Below, one piece after another: positions 54,531 to 63,766 of a stretch of 64,000 nt of DNA. Below the pieces are notes generated by a model. That model searched no databases. It was given only the letters and a program-made list of their open reading frames with translations, and was not told where the DNA came from. The number at the start of each line of letters is the position of its first letter. Position 1 is the stretch's first letter. Both the position numbers and the translations under genes were made by a program. Location: NCBI GenBank assembly GCA_029558435.1, contig JAKQEZ010000537.1, positions 1 to 64,000 on the forward strand. The letters are read 5' to 3'. This stretch comes from Bacteroidota bacterium. GTDB taxonomy: Bacteria > Bacteroidota > Bacteroidia > Flavobacteriales > Crocinitomicaceae.

Positions 54531-54947
54531 GTGTATTTATTTTTAAACGACGTATCAGGTTCTGAAATTTTTGTAATTCTAATTTTCATTTTAATTTTCT
54601 TTGGTTCAAAGAGCATTCCGGGTATTGCACGCACATTGGGTAGAACCATGCGCCAAGTGAAAGATGCTACTTCTGAAATTCAAAATGAATTAAAAAAATC
54701 TACCGACGGTTACAAAAAAGATTTGAACTTAGAAGGGATTTTTAGAGATACAGCAGAAGAAATTAAACAACCTCTTGACCAAATGGCAATGGATTTGGAT
54801 CATTCCATTCGTTACAACCCCAATTCAAAATTAGCAGTTAACCAACCTGCGCAAGTTGTAGAAAATGAAGCTACTTCAACTGTTAGTGAAGAAAATCCAA
54901 CCGAGAAAGTAGAAACAACACCTCCAACACCACCAACTGAAAACTAA
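54531..54947 (+). CDS. tatA: Twin-arginine translocase subunit TatA/TatE family
   Basis: This 138-residue protein has an N-terminal membrane helix (SEIFVILIFILIFFG, about 11-25), the hinge FGSKSIPGIARTLGR and an amphipathic helix along the membrane surface (about 35-58). A variable acidic, threonine/proline-rich tail ends PPTPPTEN. It forms the pore of the Tat system that exports folded proteins. The start is GTG 54531; no better ATG is in frame near the helix. menD follows 73 bp later with its own promoter. No tatC is in the window. Confidence 0.9.
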   Translation: MYLFLNDVSGSEIFVILIFILIFFGSKSIPGIARTLGRTMRQVKDATSEIQNELKKSTDGYKKDLNLEGIFRDTAEEIKQPLDQMAMDLDHSIRYNPNSKLAVNQPAQVVENEATSTVSEENPTEKVETTPPTPPTEN

Positions 54948-54985
54948 GAAAAGACAGTTTAATAGCAAACAAAATCTGTTTATCG

Positions 54986-55016
54986 TTGACCAATATTAGC
55001 GAAAAAGCTAAATTTG
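54986..55016 (+). promoter_or_regulatory. Promoter of menD, nearly abutting the start codon
   Basis: TTG (54986-54988), a 20-bp spacer and TAAATTTG (55009-55016) match the Bacteroidota consensus. Only 4 bp separate it from ATG 55021, so the leader would be about 2 nt. Confidence 0.65.
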
Positions 55017-55020
55017 AGCC

Positions 55021-56700
55021 ATGATTTCATCCGACAAAATAATGGTACAAGCATTTGTTACCGCTTGCGTAAAAGCAGGTATGGAAACAGTTGTTTGTTC
55101 TCCCGGTTCTCGCAATTCATCGTTGGTCATAGCATTCGACGAACATCCTGCAATTAACTGTTACGTAATTCACGACGAACGCTCGGCCGCATTTGTAGCA
55201 ATGGGCATGGCTTTGGAATCTGGAAAACCGGTTGGAGCAGTTTGCACCTCTGGTTCTGCCATGTTGAATTATTATCCAGCTGTTGCAGAGGCTTATTATC
55301 AACGCATTCCGTTGGTAATTATTTCGGCAGATAGACCCGAAAAATGGATCAATCAGGGAGATGGGCAAACCATCGTTCAAAAAGGTGTTTACACCAATCA
55401 TATCGAGGGGGAAGCACATTTTGACGAGTCCACCGATACGCAAGTTGTTGAAAACACCACCATTGATTTGTTTTCAAAAATTACATTGCATTCAAAAGGT
55501 CCTATTCATTTCAACATTGCATTGGAAGAACCGTTGTATCAAACAGTTGAAATAACAGATGAACTTCCTCAAAAAATAGATTGGGTAAAAGAAAGAACTC
55601 CGTTGAACAATGAAGAAATGGAGGTGCTCAAAAAAGGATTAGAATTGCCTAAAAAAATGATTTTAGTGGGACAAATGCCACAAAATCCCTATTTTTTAGA
55701 AACTTTAAAAACATTGGCAAACGATACTTCTTTTGCAATTTTGGTTGAAAACACATCCAATTTAGTTTCCATGAAATGGGTACATTGCATTGATCGCACT
55801 TTGCAAACCATTCATCCAGAAGAAGAAGCTAATTTTGCACCCGATTTACTCATTACCTTTGGTGGAGCGATTGTTTCTAAAAAGATTAAGGCTTATTTGC
55901 GTAAATACAAACCACAAATGCATTGGAAGGTTGGAATTGATTTTCCAGAAATGAACACTTACGAATCCCTTACCCACTCGTTTCAAGTGAGCGAAGCCAG
56001 TTTTGTGGACACATTGAACCGAATAAAAAGCGACTTAATTCCGTCCAACTATGGAAGCAAATGGAAACAACGTGATTTTATAGCGCAAGAAAAAGCTGAG
56101 CAATTCTTGGAAACTGCACCTTTTTCAGATTTAAAAGCCATTGAATTGTCGTTGGATTGCATTCCAGAAGGTTCCCACATTCACATGGCAAATAGTTCCA
56201 TTGTGCGTTATTGTCAGTTGTTTAATCCGTTGCAAAGCATGACCTATTTCTCCAACAGAGGAACTTCGGGAATTGACGGTTCTGTTTCTACAGCAGTTGG
56301 TGCAGCACTTGCAAAACCTTCCAATTTACATGTGTTGTTAACGGGCGATGTATCGTTTTTTTACGACAGCAATGCTTTGTGGAACAATTATACAGTAAGC
56401 AATTTACGAATTATTCTCATAAACAACGGGGGAGGTGGAATTTTTAATATTATCAAAGGTCCACGCGATTCAAAACAAAATGCTCGTTATTTTGATGCCA
56501 AACATCAGTTTAATGCCCAATACCTTGCTAAAACTTTTGGTGTAGAATATTTTTCTGCACGTTCAGAAGAGGAAATGATTGATTGCATGGCAGATTTTTA
56601 CAATTATACAGAAAATTCTGGAATAAAATTATTGGAAATTCACACCCAAGACATCGAAAATCATTTGGTATTAGACCGCTATTTTAAAGCAATTGGTTAA
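55021..56700 (+). CDS. menD: 2-succinyl-5-enolpyruvyl-6-hydroxy-3-cyclohexene-1-carboxylate synthase
   Basis: This 559-residue thiamine diphosphate enzyme of menaquinone synthesis joins isochorismate and 2-oxoglutarate. Signatures are VVCSPGSRNSSLVIAFDEHP and the cofactor-activating glutamate in IHDERSAAF (about residues 49-57). A TPP-binding C-terminal region follows with LLTGDVSFFYDSNAL...IILINNGGGGIFNI. The length is typical. Other men genes are not in the window, so it stands alone. It converges on the flippase gene with a 4-bp gap. Confidence 0.96.
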   Translation: MISSDKIMVQAFVTACVKAGMETVVCSPGSRNSSLVIAFDEHPAINCYVIHDERSAAFVAMGMALESGKPVGAVCTSGSAMLNYYPAVAEAYYQRIPLVIISADRPEKWINQGDGQTIVQKGVYTNHIEGEAHFDESTDTQVVENTTIDLFSKITLHSKGPIHFNIALEEPLYQTVEITDELPQKIDWVKERTPLNNEEMEVLKKGLELPKKMILVGQMPQNPYFLETLKTLANDTSFAILVENTSNLVSMKWVHCIDRTLQTIHPEEEANFAPDLLITFGGAIVSKKIKAYLRKYKPQMHWKVGIDFPEMNTYESLTHSFQVSEASFVDTLNRIKSDLIPSNYGSKWKQRDFIAQEKAEQFLETAPFSDLKAIELSLDCIPEGSHIHMANSSIVRYCQLFNPLQSMTYFSNRGTSGIDGSVSTAVGAALAKPSNLHVLLTGDVSFFYDSNALWNNYTVSNLRIILINNGGGGIFNIIKGPRDSKQNARYFDAKHQFNAQYLAKTFGVEYFSARSEEEMIDCMADFYNYTENSGIKLLEIHTQDIENHLVLDRYFKAIG

Positions 56701-56704
56701 CGGC

Positions 56705-58051
56705 TTATTTACGTTCTTCCTTTGCAAGTAACAGTTGTTTCTTAAGAAAACGAATATCTTTTCTGGTTAAAAAGAAAATGTTTGTGTTTCCAAAAAGATG
56801 CTTGTTTACAAAATAATACTGCACTGTAAAAATAATGGTGTAGGTTGCTAATTGCGCATAGGCAGCACCCATCAATTGGTATTTTTGGATAAAAATTGGA
56901 GCTGTAATTAATGTAGTTAGCACGCCAAAAACAGAGGAAATGACGTTGTATTTTAATTTATCTTTTGCTAAAAATAAACTCGACAATAACGATGAATGAC
57001 TGGATAGCAAAATTCCAAAGATGACAACATTTAAAATAACTGCCGAATCGTAAAATTCTTTTCCATAGAGCCATGGAATAACATAACTACTCACTAGTAA
57101 AACAACTATGCAAATCAACAATACGATGGTAAACATCAAGCGGGAGAAAATGGCAAATGTTTCGTTTTGTTTTTCTTGATTTTGAGCACTTAAAAACGAT
57201 TCTAAAATCAATGAAATGGGCGATGAAAAAAAGTAAAGCAATTGAGCCAATCCAATACCAACCGAAAAAACTCCCAAATGCCAATTATCTAAATAAAATG
57301 CAATGAACCAAATAATCATGCGTTGGTTGAGAAAGATTAAAATATTTGCAAAGTGATTGAGTCCTGTAAATTTTAAAAAAATCTTTAAATCCTTTCCAAA
57401 GTGCAGGTTAAAACGAAAAAGATTTTTGTTCAACCGCACATAATAATACAACCAATGTGCAGTATTCATCAACAGCACTAAGATGGACAATAGGATAACA
57501 TCTATCAAATCAACCGAATACACCTCAAAGCGGTTCAACAAATAAGCTATAGCAAATACAATTAAACTGTAAAAACCATTAAGCATTAAAATTTGATTAA
57601 CAATTTTAAAATGTTTAATACCTTGAAAATAAGCTGTAAAAATAAGGTTGATTTGAGTGATAAGTATTGTTGACAAAAAAAGTAATATCAGTATAATGTT
57701 GATGCTATAATCAGGCATAAACAAATAGCTAAATTTGGTGTTGAGCCATATTGCAAGTGTAATTAGAGTAAACAATAAAGTTAGCGTGATAATAAACATA
57801 GCAATGCTTTTGATACTTTCTTCTGCAATTTTTTTACTACTTACAAAATAGATAATGCTATTTGAAACCGTAAAACCAAATAAGGTGATAAAAAGATTGA
57901 TATTGGTATTAAATATGGTAAATAAACCTTTGTCTTCTGGACCTAAAATTCGGGTAATAAAAATACCTGCAACGATGCCAAATACATGTGCTGGTAGTTG
58001 AGCAAGAATTGTCAATAAAGTAGTTTTCGTAATGTTTTTGCTAGCTTTCAC
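56705..58051 (-). CDS. Oligosaccharide flippase family (Wzx/MATE-like) membrane protein
   Basis: This 448-residue protein has about 12-14 hydrophobic helices and the N-terminal pattern TTLLTILAQLPAHVFGIVAGIFITRILGPEDKGLF (positions 10-44) typical of polysaccharide flippases, where RILGPEDKG matches the usual R-LGPxxxG. It probably moves lipid-linked sugar units across the inner membrane. It overlaps the preceding polytopic protein gene by 11 bp, so they are translationally linked and likely act in one surface glycan step. No glycosyltransferases are adjacent. Confidence 0.82.
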   Translation of the reverse strand: MKASKNITKTTLLTILAQLPAHVFGIVAGIFITRILGPEDKGLFTIFNTNINLFITLFGFTVSNSIIYFVSSKKIAEESIKSIAMFIITLTLLFTLITLAIWLNTKFSYLFMPDYSINIILILLFLSTILITQINLIFTAYFQGIKHFKIVNQILMLNGFYSLIVFAIAYLLNRFEVYSVDLIDVILLSILVLLMNTAHWLYYYVRLNKNLFRFNLHFGKDLKIFLKFTGLNHFANILIFLNQRMIIWFIAFYLDNWHLGVFSVGIGLAQLLYFFSSPISLILESFLSAQNQEKQNETFAIFSRLMFTIVLLICIVVLLVSSYVIPWLYGKEFYDSAVILNVVIFGILLSSHSSLLSSLFLAKDKLKYNVISSVFGVLTTLITAPIFIQKYQLMGAAYAQLATYTIIFTVQYYFVNKHLFGNTNIFFLTRKDIRFLKKQLLLAKEERK

Positions 58052-59447
58052 TTAATTGTTCCTGAGTTTCTTCGTTTTCTAAAGTATCATATTTTTTCCA
58101 ATCAATCGATAAAAGTAATCCAAAAAATGGTAATAAAGGTGCACGCAAACGTACTAATACACCAAAAAGAATGGAAGTAAAACCTGCCATGAAGGCTATA
58201 ACCAACACAAAACCAACAGAAAAAATCAAAATTTCATTTTTCCCAATAATTTTCATTTGTTTGCGGGGATTGTTAAATAAAAAGTATATGGATAAGCCAA
58301 TCAACAACATACTTTCCAATCCATTGAAAATTAATGAAGGTCGCAAAGCTTCCCATAAAAAAGGCCGATAAATACCCGCCAAAATTGACGCTGGAATTGC
58401 TTTAATTATTCCTAATGGAGAGTAATCAATTTCTCCCAATGAATAACGCTTGCTATCTTCTTCACCATAAGTTGCCGTATTTTGAGCAAAATCTTGCTGA
58501 ATAACCATTGCTTCGTTGAGTGCACTACTATTTTGCAGCATTTGTTCGGCATTGATGTAAATTAGTGAATAGAGAAAACCACCAATAACAGCCGAATAGA
58601 TAAAGCCTTTAATCAAAAAACGAAGCATCGCAAATGATTTTATTTTATTGATAATTCCAGTTGAATACATAATCACAAGTGGAACAACCATTGCATTCAA
58701 AATAAATGGACGTGTGTTATAAACAATAATGGCAAAAAACAATAAAATCACATAATATTTCAATTTACTACCCGTCATTTCGTTTGGATTCAATAAATTG
58801 TAAATACTCCATATCATGTAAAAAATGGAAACCAATACGATGGTATCTTTAGCAATTCCCGAAGCCCAAAAGGCAACAGATGGAATAAAAAGAATGAAAA
58901 ATTGAAGTAGTTTTTTCTTAAATATCCCCATGTTGGATACTAATTCATAGATTTTCCATGAAGCACTTGCAGTTATATAAGCAAAAATGAAAGTGGTTGC
59001 AAAATAACTCCCTAATGTTAGTAATCGAAAGATATACAGAATTTTAACCACAAAAAAAGATTCTTCCTCCACATAGATAAAACGCATAGGATAGCCAATT
59101 TTGTAATTAAAATACCCATGAAATTTTTCCATCGTTGGAGGTGTTGTCATCAACTCCCAAAAATGATCAAAATTGTGAAACATGAGGTTTTGAAATGCTT
59201 CGGTTGATTTCCAATAAGCATAAGTATCCCCACCTTGCATTATCACAATATAATAAACCGCAAAAACAGACGAAAGCAACAATTTGTGGTAAACATTTAA
59301 CCGAAACAGTTTGGCCTTTTTAGGGTCTGTTAACGAAATTTTATTCGATTTAAAAAGCATCATCCCAATAATAATGAGTAGAAATATCAACGTAGAGATG
59401 ATATTTATGGGGCTATACAGTAACGAATAAAAATCTATGTTATACAT
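58041..59447 (-). CDS. Polytopic membrane protein, possibly a glycan polymerase/EpsG-like
   Basis: This 468-residue protein has about 10-12 membrane helices and conserved-looking soluble-loop motifs GGDTYAYWKSTEAF and PSVAFWASGIAKDTIVL, the latter resembling segments in EpsG/Wzy-like and C-type glycosyltransferase membrane proteins. Its 11-bp overlap with a flippase gene supports a role in surface polysaccharide assembly, perhaps chain polymerisation. The family is not firmly identified. The C-terminus is acidic (ENEETQEQLSES) and cytoplasmic or periplasmic depending on topology. Confidence 0.65.
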   Translation of the reverse strand: MYNIDFYSLLYSPINIISTLIFLLIIIGMMLFKSNKISLTDPKKAKLFRLNVYHKLLLSSVFAVYYIVIMQGGDTYAYWKSTEAFQNLMFHNFDHFWELMTTPPTMEKFHGYFNYKIGYPMRFIYVEEESFFVVKILYIFRLLTLGSYFATTFIFAYITASASWKIYELVSNMGIFKKKLLQFFILFIPSVAFWASGIAKDTIVLVSIFYMIWSIYNLLNPNEMTGSKLKYYVILLFFAIIVYNTRPFILNAMVVPLVIMYSTGIINKIKSFAMLRFLIKGFIYSAVIGGFLYSLIYINAEQMLQNSSALNEAMVIQQDFAQNTATYGEEDSKRYSLGEIDYSPLGIIKAIPASILAGIYRPFLWEALRPSLIFNGLESMLLIGLSIYFLFNNPRKQMKIIGKNEILIFSVGFVLVIAFMAGFTSILFGVLVRLRAPLLPFFGLLLSIDWKKYDTLENEETQEQLSES

Positions 59448-59532
59448 GCTTTTACGTTAGTCTCATTGTTGAATGGAAATGCAAGATAGAAATTTTTCAA
59501 CGATTGCCTATTTTTTCGCTCCAAATCTTTGA

Positions 59533-59895
59533 TTAGGACACAATTTTAATTTTACGCAAAAGATGCAATAGCTGCTTGCTCATTGTAACTAAAACCACTA
59601 GTCCAATTACAACTCCAGTTCCGTTGGCAATCAAATCCCGAAAATCGGTGTGGCGACCAGGAACATAATGTTGTAAAAATTCCAACAAGATACTTAGTAA
59701 AAATGCCAAAATACCAACTCCAATCCATTTTTTAGAACTGACCAATAAACCAGCGTTTATCGTTAAAACACTGTAAGCAATGAAATGCCCAATTTTATCA
59801 TTAACCGTAACTTTCACCGGTCCATCGGGTGGCATTAAACTCAAATAAACAATGCCAACTACCACAGAAATCAAGCTTAATTTAATCCAATTCAT
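59533..59895 (-). CDS. VanZ-like family membrane protein
   Basis: This 120-residue protein has four likely helices and the VanZ-type motifs NDKIGHFIAYSVL (about 32-44), LLEFLQHYVPGRHTDFRDLIANGTGVVIG (about 70-98, with the conserved EF.Q and D..D-N pattern). VanZ-like proteins are widespread small envelope proteins with no general function assigned; the teicoplanin role is specific to VanZ itself. It overlaps the S9 peptidase gene's end by 14 bp and is translationally coupled to it. Confidence 0.87.
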   Translation of the reverse strand: MNWIKLSLISVVVGIVYLSLMPPDGPVKVTVNDKIGHFIAYSVLTINAGLLVSSKKWIGVGILAFLLSILLEFLQHYVPGRHTDFRDLIANGTGVVIGLVVLVTMSKQLLHLLRKIKIVS

Positions 59896-62662
59896 AACGT
59901 GTTTCTTTCTCTTTTTTAACTGCCGGAATTCCCTCTACCATCCATCTTGGCGCAGGTTGATTTTGTAAGTAATGGTCGAAAAACTGACGCATGCGTCTGC
60001 TTAAATCTCTTCTGTTGGGAATTTTCATCAAATTGTGATCATCATCGTTGTAGTTCAACAACCAAGCGGTTTTTCCTAATCGTCTGAGTCCAGCAAACAA
60101 CTCAATACCTTGATACCACGGAACAGCACCATCTTTATCGTTGTGCATTATCAACAGTGGTGTTGTAACCTTTGGCAAATGAAAAACAGGTGAATTTTCT
60201 ACATACAATTCGGGGGCTTCCCAAATGGTTTTTCCAATTCTACTTTGTGTTTTTTCGTATTGGAATTGGCGACTCATCCCAGAACCCCAGCGGATTCCTC
60301 CATAAGCCGAAAACATGTTTGAAACTGGTGCTCCAGCCATGGCAGCCTTGTAACGATTGGTCATTGTAATCAATTGTGCAGTTTGGTAACCACCCCAACT
60401 TTGACCTTGCAAGCCCATACGTGAAGCATCTATTTGTGGAAACTTTTTTAACACAGCATCTGTTCCGCTCATAATACAGTCATAAGCACTTTTGGCTGGA
60501 TGACCAGGTTCATAGCGAATGTCTGGAATAAATACAACATATCCTGCCGATGCATATTCGGTTGGAAAAATGATGGATGCTGTTGGTTTTGGAACATAAT
60601 GATTGTGTAAATCGTCTGAATACATTTCGTAGAAATAAACCAATAACGGATACCTTTTGGTGGAATCAAAATTTTCTGGACGATAGACCAATCCCTGCAA
60701 ATCAATTCCTTTGTATGATTTCCACGAAATAAGTTCAACCGTTGCCCAATTGTAATTGACTTGTTGTGGATTAGTGACAGAAATTTGCTTCCAATCGTTG
60801 GAAGAATTATCACTTAAAAACACCTCTGGATAATCATGCACATTCATTTTACGGATAATCATTGAAGTGTTGTCTTTTGCTTTTTTTACACTGGTAATTT
60901 TAGCATCCCAAACACCTTGTTTTTGCATTTTATCCTCCTTGAAAGTGTAGAAATGTGCACTTTTAGTAGATTTTTCTATACCCAAAAGATAGATTTCGTC
61001 CAACTCCACATAATTAGAATCTGTTTGAAAACGAGCTGCATCAAACTCAATGTTATGCTTCACACCTTCGTTATTTGTCAGATTAATCAACGTGTTATTT
61101 GAAAAATCATATGCAAAAAAATCGTTTTTCTCTTTTAAGAATAAATGCGTTCCAGCTTTGTTCCAACCCAAATTTCCCAATGGCTCATCGTCCATAGGCA
61201 TTCCGTTTTTATCATTTGTCCACGTACGATTTTTTTCAGAACAGGTTATACAATCAGCTGTATTCTTCTCTAAATCTACAACATAATAATTAGCATCTTC
61301 ACTTTGGAAATAAACAAACAAATCGCCTTTTCGTGATAAACGAATTGAGTTGGCAACCCCTTTTTTAATGAGTTGTGTGGCACCTGTTTGCAAGTTAATA
61401 CGGTAATAATCGCGTTTTCCTGATATATCCCACATGGAACTTAACGCATACGGGCGACTGTTACTCACCAAAGCATATTGTTGCAAATCTTTAAAATCAG
61501 CTTGTAAATCTAGTGTATCATTTTCCAACTGCACCACTTTATTGGTTGACAAATCGTAATAAAACCAATAGGCTTTTTTCAAATCTTTTTGCAAATTATT
61601 TAATTGTTGTGTATGCAATTCAGGTTCGTTATAGGTCCAAATATCCAATTTTACTTTCTCACTTTCCAAAAGCGTGTCTTTCTTTTCGGGTTGCGGAACA
61701 GCATAAGCACCAAAATAAAAACCGTTGTTGTATTTAGAAAATTCGGGCGTTTTATACTGCGAAACTGTAATTCCTTTAGGCATTTGCTGCGATGTGGTAT
61801 CAATAAGAACGTTTAACTCACAATTGGAAAGTGTATAGTTGTATAATTTAAAAATTTTGGTTTTGGTGGTATCCGACGATGCTAAAAACAAACATCTGGA
61901 TAATTGTTTATCAAATGTAACACCTTCAATTGCCTTAAAAAAGTTTTGAACGATATCAATTTTACCTTCGTTTAAATCAACCACTGATAAAATGGTCGTA
62001 TCATTTTGATTTTGAACCAGAGCCAACAACTCGCCTTTTTCTGAAAATTGGTAACTGGTAACATTTTTAAACGTATAGTTTTTATTGTTTTCCAAATTTC
62101 TGACCGTTAACACCGTTCCGTCCGATTTAGGTTCTTTCTTTTCGGGTGTTTTTTTCTTACTTTTTTTCTTTTTAGCAGTCGAAGTGTCTTTTAACTTATT
62201 ATCGTTACTCAAATAACCAAGCCATGCATGTTTTTCATTCAACTGAAAACTTTTAATGTTGGCAATTTTTTCTGTTTTATTAGTTGAAAATGAATAAATA
62301 GCAAGTGAATCTTTGGGCCATTTTTTCTTATCTACTTTGTTTAATTCCACTTTTCTCAACGTGTCATAACCAGGTTCTAGGGTAAAAATCAAATAATTTT
62401 CATCCGAACTAAATTGCGCTTTTGTTCCTCGAATTACCGAATCCAAACGATTTTCTTTAGTATTGTACCAATACAAATACCCATCTCCTTTTAAAGGTTG
62501 AATTTCATAGGTAACATAATTGCCACTTTTTGAAATCTGTTCACTTTTCAAGGTTTTCCATTGGTCAAAAGCTTGATGATCAATCACTTTTTTTTGTCCC
62601 CAAACAGATGAGATAGAAAATAAACAGAATACAACAAACAGAACAAAGAAGCTATTTTTCAT
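59882..62662 (-). CDS. Exported S9 family prolyl oligopeptidase-type serine peptidase
   Basis: This 926-residue protein has a signal peptide (about 1-22, ending SVWGQ). A long N-terminal beta-propeller region (about 25-640) includes an unusual lysine-rich insert, KKKKSKKKTPEKKEPKSDG (about 164-182). A C-terminal alpha/beta hydrolase follows. The catalytic triad is visible: serine in GQSWGG (about S755), aspartate in MHNDKDGAVPW and histidine in NDDDHNLM. It would cut oligopeptides in the periplasm. It is the first gene of a pair with VanZ. The -7 candidate upstream (TACTTTTA) deviates by one base. Confidence 0.93.
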   Translation of the reverse strand: MKNSFFVLFVVFCLFSISSVWGQKKVIDHQAFDQWKTLKSEQISKSGNYVTYEIQPLKGDGYLYWYNTKENRLDSVIRGTKAQFSSDENYLIFTLEPGYDTLRKVELNKVDKKKWPKDSLAIYSFSTNKTEKIANIKSFQLNEKHAWLGYLSNDNKLKDTSTAKKKKSKKKTPEKKEPKSDGTVLTVRNLENNKNYTFKNVTSYQFSEKGELLALVQNQNDTTILSVVDLNEGKIDIVQNFFKAIEGVTFDKQLSRCLFLASSDTTKTKIFKLYNYTLSNCELNVLIDTTSQQMPKGITVSQYKTPEFSKYNNGFYFGAYAVPQPEKKDTLLESEKVKLDIWTYNEPELHTQQLNNLQKDLKKAYWFYYDLSTNKVVQLENDTLDLQADFKDLQQYALVSNSRPYALSSMWDISGKRDYYRINLQTGATQLIKKGVANSIRLSRKGDLFVYFQSEDANYYVVDLEKNTADCITCSEKNRTWTNDKNGMPMDDEPLGNLGWNKAGTHLFLKEKNDFFAYDFSNNTLINLTNNEGVKHNIEFDAARFQTDSNYVELDEIYLLGIEKSTKSAHFYTFKEDKMQKQGVWDAKITSVKKAKDNTSMIIRKMNVHDYPEVFLSDNSSNDWKQISVTNPQQVNYNWATVELISWKSYKGIDLQGLVYRPENFDSTKRYPLLVYFYEMYSDDLHNHYVPKPTASIIFPTEYASAGYVVFIPDIRYEPGHPAKSAYDCIMSGTDAVLKKFPQIDASRMGLQGQSWGGYQTAQLITMTNRYKAAMAGAPVSNMFSAYGGIRWGSGMSRQFQYEKTQSRIGKTIWEAPELYVENSPVFHLPKVTTPLLIMHNDKDGAVPWYQGIELFAGLRRLGKTAWLLNYNDDDHNLMKIPNRRDLSRRMRQFFDHYLQNQPAPRWMVEGIPAVKKEKETRYELD

Positions 62663-62835
62663 AACAAAATGTAAAAAATGAATTAAAATAATGTATAAAA
62701 GTAATAAATTCTAACAAATAGAAAATAACAAAGCAACTAACTGTGACTTTCATATACATTAGTGCAACTTTAATTGTGTTAAAATTTAAACAAACAAAAT
62801 TATTTGCAAATTTATTGATTTTTAATTGTTTACAA

Positions 62836-62862
62836 GCAACTTAATTACTAACTTAAGCGTAT
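62836..62862 (+). promoter_or_regulatory. Possible ECF-type promoter element upstream of rpoD
   Basis: GCAACTT (62836-62842) and CGTATT (62858-62863) have a G-to-G distance of 23 bp, the same as in front of the ECF sigma gene. It is about 35 bp before the ATG. The -10 half differs (GTAT, not GTCT), so this is tentative. Confidence 0.3.
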
Positions 62863-62896
62863 TATTATTGAAAGACTTCTAAAAAACCACTTAACT

Positions 62897-63766
62897 ATGA
62901 GACAACTTAAGATTACAAAACAGGTAACCAACCGTGAAACCGCCTCGTTGGACAAGTATTTGCAAGAAATTAGCAAAGTAGAAATGATTTCACCCGAAGA
63001 AGAGGTGGAACTGGCAAAACGTATTAAAGATGGCGATCAAGCGGCATTAGAACGTTTGACCAAAGCTAATTTACGTTTTGTTATTTCGGTATCCAAGCAG
63101 TATCAAAACCAGGGATTATCTTTACCCGACCTTATCAATGAAGGCAACATGGGCTTAATAAAAGCTGCCGAACGATTTGATGAAACGCGTGGATTCAAAT
63201 TTATTTCCTATGCCGTATGGTGGATTCGTCAATCCATTTTGCAAGCATTGGCAGAACAAGCTAGAATAGTGCGTTTACCGCTTAATAAAGTGGGAAATAT
63301 TAACCGCATCAACCGTGCTTTTTCAGAATTGGAACAAAAGTATGAACGCCCACCAACAATTGAGGAATTGGCTGAACATTTAGACTATACGGTTAACGAT
63401 GTGCGTCAATCTATGATTAACTCAGGCCGCCACGTGTCGATGGATGCGCAATTGGTAGAAGGCGATGAATCTTCGTCTAGTTTGTATGATTTATTGACAA
63501 ACGATGCATTGCCAGCTCCTGACGACTCGCTAAAAGTAGAGTCATTGCGCAAGGACATTGAACGCTCGCTTTCAACACTAACTTCGCGTGAGGGGGATGT
63601 GGTGCGTTTGTTTTATGGCTTGAACGGAAAAGCTCCTTTATCGTTGGAAGAAATTGGCGATCGTTTTGATTTAACTCGTGAACGTGTACGTCAAATTCAG
63701 GAAAAAGCTATTCGTCGTTTACGCCATACAGCACGTAGCAAAATGCTAAAAACTTATTTGGGCTAA
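62897..63766 (+). CDS. rpoD: Primary RNA polymerase sigma factor (RpoD/SigA)
   Basis: This 289-residue group 1 sigma of the short Bacteroidota type lacks region 1.1. Region 1.2 (about 14-47, [25 protein letters not shown]), region 2 (about 52-122, [37 protein letters not shown] and [15 protein letters not shown]), region 3 (about 133-205) and region 4 (about 219-275, [19 protein letters not shown]) are complete. It recognises the TAnnTTTG promoters seen across the window. Its end overlaps the converging priA by 4 bp. Confidence 0.97.
   Translation: MRQLKITKQVTNRETASLDKYLQEISKVEMISPEEEVELAKRIKDGDQAALERLTKANLRFVISVSKQYQNQGLSLPDLINEGNMGLIKAAERFDETRGFKFISYAVWWIRQSILQALAEQARIVRLPLNKVGNINRINRAFSELEQKYERPPTIEELAEHLDYTVNDVRQSMINSGRHVSMDAQLVEGDESSSSLYDLLTNDALPAPDDSLKVESLRKDIERSLSTLTSREGDVVRLFYGLNGKAPLSLEEIGDRFDLTRERVRQIQEKAIRRLRHTARSKMLKTYLG

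Noticed and set aside
62764..62776. ECF -35 match GCAACTTTAATT upstream of rpoD
   Set aside because: It is identical to the sigma-gene -35 over 12 bases, but no GTC-type -10 lies 22-23 bp downstream.
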